In this document: positions 60,201 through 64,000 of the stretch, in pieces
How positions within the stretch are numbered: position 1 is the stretch's first letter
Layout: each line of letters starts with the position of its first letter
Source: an uncultured Acidimicrobiales bacterium
Lineage (GTDB): Bacteria > Actinomycetota > Acidimicrobiia > Acidimicrobiales > SZUA-35
NCBI GenBank assembly: GCA_937922045.1
Contig: CAKZXA010000054.1
Span: 62,001 to 126,000, forward strand
Direction of reading: 5' to 3'
DNA length: 64,000 nt
The notes under the pieces: model-generated
The model's input: the letters and a program-made list of their open reading frames with translations, nothing else
The model's database searches: none
Told to the model about the DNA's origin: nothing
Translations under genes and position numbers: made by a program

Positions 60201-63200
60201 GTGAGCAGCAACGAACCGGCCACCGAGATCCCAAAGGCATATGATCCCCACGGGGTAGAGCCCGAGGTGACGCGGCGTTGGCTTGAGGCCAAGATCGGTG
60301 CCGCCACGCCGCTGGCCAACGGGGAGACGGGCGACACCTATTCGATCGTCATTCCGCCGCCCAATATCACCGGCGCGTTGCATCTGGGTCACGCCCTCAA
60401 CAACACGCTGCAGGACGTCCTGATTCGGTATCACCGCATGAAGGGCGATCGCACGCTATGGATGCCAGGCACCGATCATGCCGGGATCGCCACTCAGACG
60501 GTGGTCGAGAAGCGTCTGCTGGCCGAAGGCACCCGTCGGCTCGATATGGGTCGTGAGGCGTTCGTTGAACGAACCCAGCAGTGGAAGTCCGACTATGAAG
60601 CCATCATCACCGGTCAGCTACGCGAGCTTGGAGCGTCCTGCGACTGGGACCGCACCAGGTTCACCCTCGATGAAATGTGCGCCACTGCGGTGCGTCACGC
60701 CTTCTATCACCTGTTCAAAGACAACCTCGTCTATCGCGGGAAGCGTCTCGTCAACTGGGACCCGGTGACACAGACGGCCCTGGCCGATGATGAGGTCGAG
60801 ATGGAGAACGTCGACGGTCACATGTGGTACCTGCGGTACCCCCTGGCCGACGGATCTGGCCATGTCACGGTTGCCACAACCAGGCCTGAAACGATGCTGG
60901 GCGACACGGCGGTAGCCGTCAACCCAACCGATCCCCGCGCTGCGGCCTTGCGAGGTAGGCACGTCAGGCTGCCAATCGTCGATCGCCTCATCCCCATCGT
61001 TGAAGACGACTACGTCGTCATGGCGGACCCCGACAGCAGTGATGCCAAGGCCCAGTTCGCCAGTGGTTTCCTCAAGGTCACGCCAGCCCATGATCCAAAC
61101 GACTGGGACATCGGGGTGCGCCACGACCTCGCCGTTATCAACGTCATGGCCGCCGACGCGTCGATCAGCGATCAACATGGCTGGGAAGACATCTCCGATG
61201 AGGCCCGCCAGTTCGTTGGCATGAGCCGCGAGGAAGCTCGAGAGGCCATCGTCGCCTGGTTCGAAGCCAACGACCTTCTGGAAGAGGTGAGGGACTACTC
61301 CCACTCGGTTGGCCATTCATACCGGTCGCACGTGCCGATCGAGCCCTGGCAATCCGATCAATGGTTTGTGGCCGTCACCGATGATCGTCTCCGCGGCAAC
61401 GCTTTGCGAGCCCAGGATGCGTCCCAGGTGCCCGAGCTGCCCGAGGGCGTTAACGCTCGCGGTGACCAGCAGGGCGACGGGGAGATGGTGTTTCACCCCG
61501 AGCGTTACGCTCGCACCTACCACGCCTGGCACGCCAATATCCGAGACTGGTGCATCTCTCGTCAGCTCTGGTGGGGTCATCAGATCCCTGTGTGGAGCCG
61601 TCGCCTCCACCCCGACATCCTCGACGCGGTGGCGCTGGCCGCCCTCGATGGGGTTGGGCTCGACGAGGCTCGCCAGATCGAAGGTGTGTGGTCGGCAGCG
61701 GGCGCGGTGCACACCGTTCGCCGCATCACCGACGATGAAATTGAGGAAGCGGTCTGCGTTCCTCCCGACGCGACCCTGCGCCGACTCGATCGCGTCGACG
61801 CCTCCTTTGACGAACCAGGCCTCGTCAAGGCGTTGGAGGCTGCTGGTTTCGAACGCGACCCCGATGTGCTCGACACCTGGTTCTCCTCAGGCCTCTGGCC
61901 CTTGTCGACGATGGGTTGGCCCTACCCCGAAGATTTCCCTGATTCGATCGGCCTGCTCGAAAGCTTCAACCCAACCTCTGTACTGATCACCGGACGCGAC
62001 ATCATCACGCTCTGGGTGAGCCGGATGACGATGTTCAACCGGTATTTCATGGATGGCCAGCTCGCATTCGAAGACGTGTTCATCAACACGCTGATCCAGG
62101 ACGGGCACGGCCAGCGGATGTCGAAAAGCCTCGGCAATGGGCTCGATCCGCGCGACGTGATCCACACCCACGGTGCAGACGCGCTGCGTTTCACCCTGGT
62201 TCAGATGTCGACCGACACCCAAGACGTTCGCATGCCGGTGGAGCTGATCTGCCCTCACACCGGTGAGGTCTTTGCCCCCGAGTGGATTACAACCCCGGCC
62301 GGCCATCTGGTCGCCGCTCCAATCCAGCATTCACCGTCGGATCCGTCGAAGACGATGCTCAGCCCCTATGGCGTGGCCATCGGCGCGGCCGAGCCAACCG
62401 ACGATGTTCCGCTGGCCCGGCTAACATCGCCCAAGTTCGACCTCGGTCGCAACTTCGCTAACAAGGTCTGGAACGCTACCCGGTTCGCTCTCGGTCGGGT
62501 TGAAGTTGGCCAGCTTCCCGAGGTTGTCGACGAGACCGTCCACTTGTTTCCTGATCGTTGGATCTTGGCTCGGTTGCATGAAACGTTGGCTCGTGTCGAA
62601 GATGCCATCGAGAACTACCACTACAACGTCTACGCCGACGCACTCTATGATTTCATCTGGCGAGATGTTTGCGATCGCTATCTCGAAGCCATCAAGCCAA
62701 CCGTCGACGGGAACGCAGCCCAACAGGCTGTGCTCGCCGCTGTGCTGGACGCTGTGCTTCGAATCCTTCACCCGGTCGCGCCATTTGTGACCGAAGCTCT
62801 CTGGACAAATGTGTCAGCGGTTCGACGTGGCGAGGTTGAAGGCCTCGAACTGCCATCGTCTGATCTCCTAGCCCTCGCCGCCTGGCCCGTCGTGAACGAT
62901 AGTCTGGCCGACCCTGGCGTCGTCGAGGCTTTCGAGCGGGTCGACCAGCTCGTTGGCTCCATACGGGCTGTGCGCTCTGAGCGAAACGTGAAGCCCAAGC
63001 AGCAGGTCATCTTGCATGCCCCGATCACTGTTCGCGAACTAATCGCAACCGCGAGCGGCACGGTTGAGACGCTCGCCGGAGTGGGTGAGGTGCTCGAGAT
63101 GGAAGGCGCCGAGCGGCCGGCCGCTGCGAGCTCGCTGACCTTCGAAGGGTCTGAGCTTTGGCTCTCAGGCCTGGCCGAGGAAATCGATCTCGATGCCGAA

Positions 63201-63389
63201 CGATCGCGCCTGCAGAAGATCATCGACGCCAAGTCGAAGCAGGTCAGCGGATTCGAAGGCAAACTCGGTAACCCCGGCTATGTCAACAACGCAAAGCCGG
63301 AGCTGGTGGAAGAGACGCGTCGACTGCTGGCCGCCACGAAGGAAGACCTCACCGCGGCCGAGACCGCAATGGCGGCCCTAGCTCCCTAG
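60201..63389 (+). CDS. valS: Valyl-tRNA synthetase
   Basis: A class I synthetase of 1062 residues. PPNITGALHLGHALNNTLQD (HIGH-type signature), TLWMPGTDHAGIATQTVVEK, editing-domain sequence VATTRPETMLGDTAVAVNP and MSKS-type GQRMSKSLGNGLDP are all present, with a C-terminal coiled coil. It charges tRNA-Val. It is longer than the usual 880-950 residues because of an insert of about 100 residues between the WWGHQIPVW and the DVLDTWFSSG motifs and another of about 70 after DALRFTL. GTG 60201 was chosen as the start. Confidence 0.95.
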   Translation: MSSNEPATEIPKAYDPHGVEPEVTRRWLEAKIGAATPLANGETGDTYSIVIPPPNITGALHLGHALNNTLQDVLIRYHRMKGDRTLWMPGTDHAGIATQTVVEKRLLAEGTRRLDMGREAFVERTQQWKSDYEAIITGQLRELGASCDWDRTRFTLDEMCATAVRHAFYHLFKDNLVYRGKRLVNWDPVTQTALADDEVEMENVDGHMWYLRYPLADGSGHVTVATTRPETMLGDTAVAVNPTDPRAAALRGRHVRLPIVDRLIPIVEDDYVVMADPDSSDAKAQFASGFLKVTPAHDPNDWDIGVRHDLAVINVMAADASISDQHGWEDISDEARQFVGMSREEAREAIVAWFEANDLLEEVRDYSHSVGHSYRSHVPIEPWQSDQWFVAVTDDRLRGNALRAQDASQVPELPEGVNARGDQQGDGEMVFHPERYARTYHAWHANIRDWCISRQLWWGHQIPVWSRRLHPDILDAVALAALDGVGLDEARQIEGVWSAAGAVHTVRRITDDEIEEAVCVPPDATLRRLDRVDASFDEPGLVKALEAAGFERDPDVLDTWFSSGLWPLSTMGWPYPEDFPDSIGLLESFNPTSVLITGRDIITLWVSRMTMFNRYFMDGQLAFEDVFINTLIQDGHGQRMSKSLGNGLDPRDVIHTHGADALRFTLVQMSTDTQDVRMPVELICPHTGEVFAPEWITTPAGHLVAAPIQHSPSDPSKTMLSPYGVAIGAAEPTDDVPLARLTSPKFDLGRNFANKVWNATRFALGRVEVGQLPEVVDETVHLFPDRWILARLHETLARVEDAIENYHYNVYADALYDFIWRDVCDRYLEAIKPTVDGNAAQQAVLAAVLDAVLRILHPVAPFVTEALWTNVSAVRRGEVEGLELPSSDLLALAAWPVVNDSLADPGVVEAFERVDQLVGSIRAVRSERNVKPKQQVILHAPITVRELIATASGTVETLAGVGEVLEMEGAERPAAASSLTFEGSELWLSGLAEEIDLDAERSRLQKIIDAKSKQVSGFEGKLGNPGYVNNAKPELVEETRRLLAATKEDLTAAETAMAALAP

Positions 63390-63411
63390 CTGCCGTGGTC
63401 TGCGCTGTGGC

Positions 63412-64000
63412 CTAGGCCGGCGTGAATGTGGCCGGAAGGTGCTTCACGCCGTGAATGAAGCTGGACATCAGCAGGTCGGGCTCGCCCGATGCTTGTATGT
63501 CGGGGATCCGCTTGAACAGCTCGCGGAACATGACAGTGATTTCGCGTCGGGCCAGATGAGCACCTAGACAGAAGTGAGGTCCCGGTCCACCAAATCCGAT
63601 GTGCGGGTTTGGATCCCGAAGAACATCAAAGCGTTGAGGGTCGACGAACACGTCTTCGTCCCGGTTGGCGGCCAAGTAGAACATGCCGATCTTGTCGCCT
63701 GCTGAGATCGCTTGGCCCCCGAGCTCGGTGTCGACGAGGGCCGTGCGGCGCATGTAGGTGACCGGGCTGGCCAGACGCACGATCTCCTCGACCGCCGTTG
63801 GAGCCACGCCCTCAAAGTCGTTGAGCCAGATGGCGCGCTGATCGGGATTATCGGTGAGGTATTTGAGCCCCCAGCTGATGGCATTGCGGGTTGTTTCATT
63901 GCCGGCGACGACCAACAGAATGAAGAAGCTGGCTAAGTCGGCGGGGGTTAGCTCATCATCGGTCAGGTCGGCGTTGATTAAGGCCGAGGTCAGGTCGGTA
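63412..64000 (-). CDS. Cytochrome P450 (C-terminal part, cut by window edge)
   Basis: The last 196 residues of a P450; the open frame runs out of the window. The I-helix VVAGNETTRNA (oxygen activation), the K-helix E-x-x-R in VEEIVRLASP, and the haem loop FGGPGPHFCLGAHLARRE with the ligand Cys are present. The style resembles the CYP125/CYP142 actinobacterial steroid-oxidising families, but without the N-terminus the family cannot be fixed. It converges on valS with 22 bases between the stops. Its reading frame continues to the right of base 64000. Confidence 0.92.
   Translation of the reverse strand, partial: TDLTSALINADLTDDELTPADLASFFILLVVAGNETTRNAISWGLKYLTDNPDQRAIWLNDFEGVAPTAVEEIVRLASPVTYMRRTALVDTELGGQAISAGDKIGMFYLAANRDEDVFVDPQRFDVLRDPNPHIGFGGPGPHFCLGAHLARREITVMFRELFKRIPDIQASGEPDLLMSSFIHGVKHLPATFTPA

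Overview
The window is a 64 kb stretch of a high-GC, gene-dense bacterial chromosome, most likely from an actinobacterium of the class Acidimicrobiia. The pointers are a conservon (cvnABCD) operon, a BldD-like regulator, a FolP2-type dihydropteroate synthase homologue, a mycothiol-dependent maleylpyruvate isomerase-like protein, F420-type luciferase-like oxidoreductases, an eukaryal/archaeal-type single-chain glycyl-tRNA synthetase, and frequent GTG and TTG starts with ATGA/GTGA gene overlaps. The class is inferred from gene content; genus cannot be given.

Layout. 1-1.5 kb: a small unknown gene, a stretch without a clear gene, and an RHH/Doc toxin-antitoxin pair. 1.6-8 kb (minus strand): a lipid-degradation operon (3-hydroxyacyl-CoA dehydrogenase, acyl-CoA dehydrogenase, acyl-CoA synthetase, NTF2-like protein), then a membrane protein and a luciferase-like monooxygenase. 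8-11.4 kb: a region with gene damage, holding an MFS transporter fused at its end to the tail of a VOC protein, and an endonuclease-family gene without a proper start. 11.4-18.5 kb: two cell-surface proteins, a fatty acyl-AMP ligase, an AI-2E-type permease and an F420-type oxidoreductase. 18.6-22.2 kb: a thioredoxin-TPR protein and comEA-comEC. 22.2-24.9 kb: a rhodanese and a PPOX flavoprotein divergent from a MocR regulator. 25-35.7 kb: housekeeping genes folP2-like, holA, rpsT, lepA, hrcA-dnaJ-rsmE, a bldD-like gene, a small kinase-like gene, and phoH-ybeY-era. 35.7-44 kb: dinG-like helicase, a disordered membrane protein, uppS, recO, an RDD protein and glyS. 44-47.3 kb: a glycosyltransferase/epimerase/PIG-L deacetylase cassette. 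47.4-50.6 kb: dnaG, rpoD and tRNA-Asn. 50.8-58 kb: amt, then a six-gene signalling operon (SHOCT protein, degenerate GGDEF-EAL protein, cvnA, cvnB, cvnC, cvnD). 58-64 kb: CoA-transferase, a CAT-anticodon tRNA, a methyltransferase, valS and the end of a cytochrome P450.

How the parts relate. Most of the window is core information processing. The most interesting part is the conservon operon, in which the usual four proteins (NIT-HAMP-ATPase membrane protein, roadblock protein, DUF742 protein, Ras-like GTPase) are translationally coupled to a protein that looks like a cyclic-di-GMP phosphodiesterase but lacks key catalytic residues, and whose CvnA lacks the histidine expected in the kinase core. 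The BldD-like protein elsewhere in the window carries the exact spacing of the cyclic-di-GMP-binding motif of Streptomyces BldD, so cyclic-di-GMP may be read by two non-enzymatic proteins here. No CRISPR array, insertion sequence, prophage or rRNA operon was seen.
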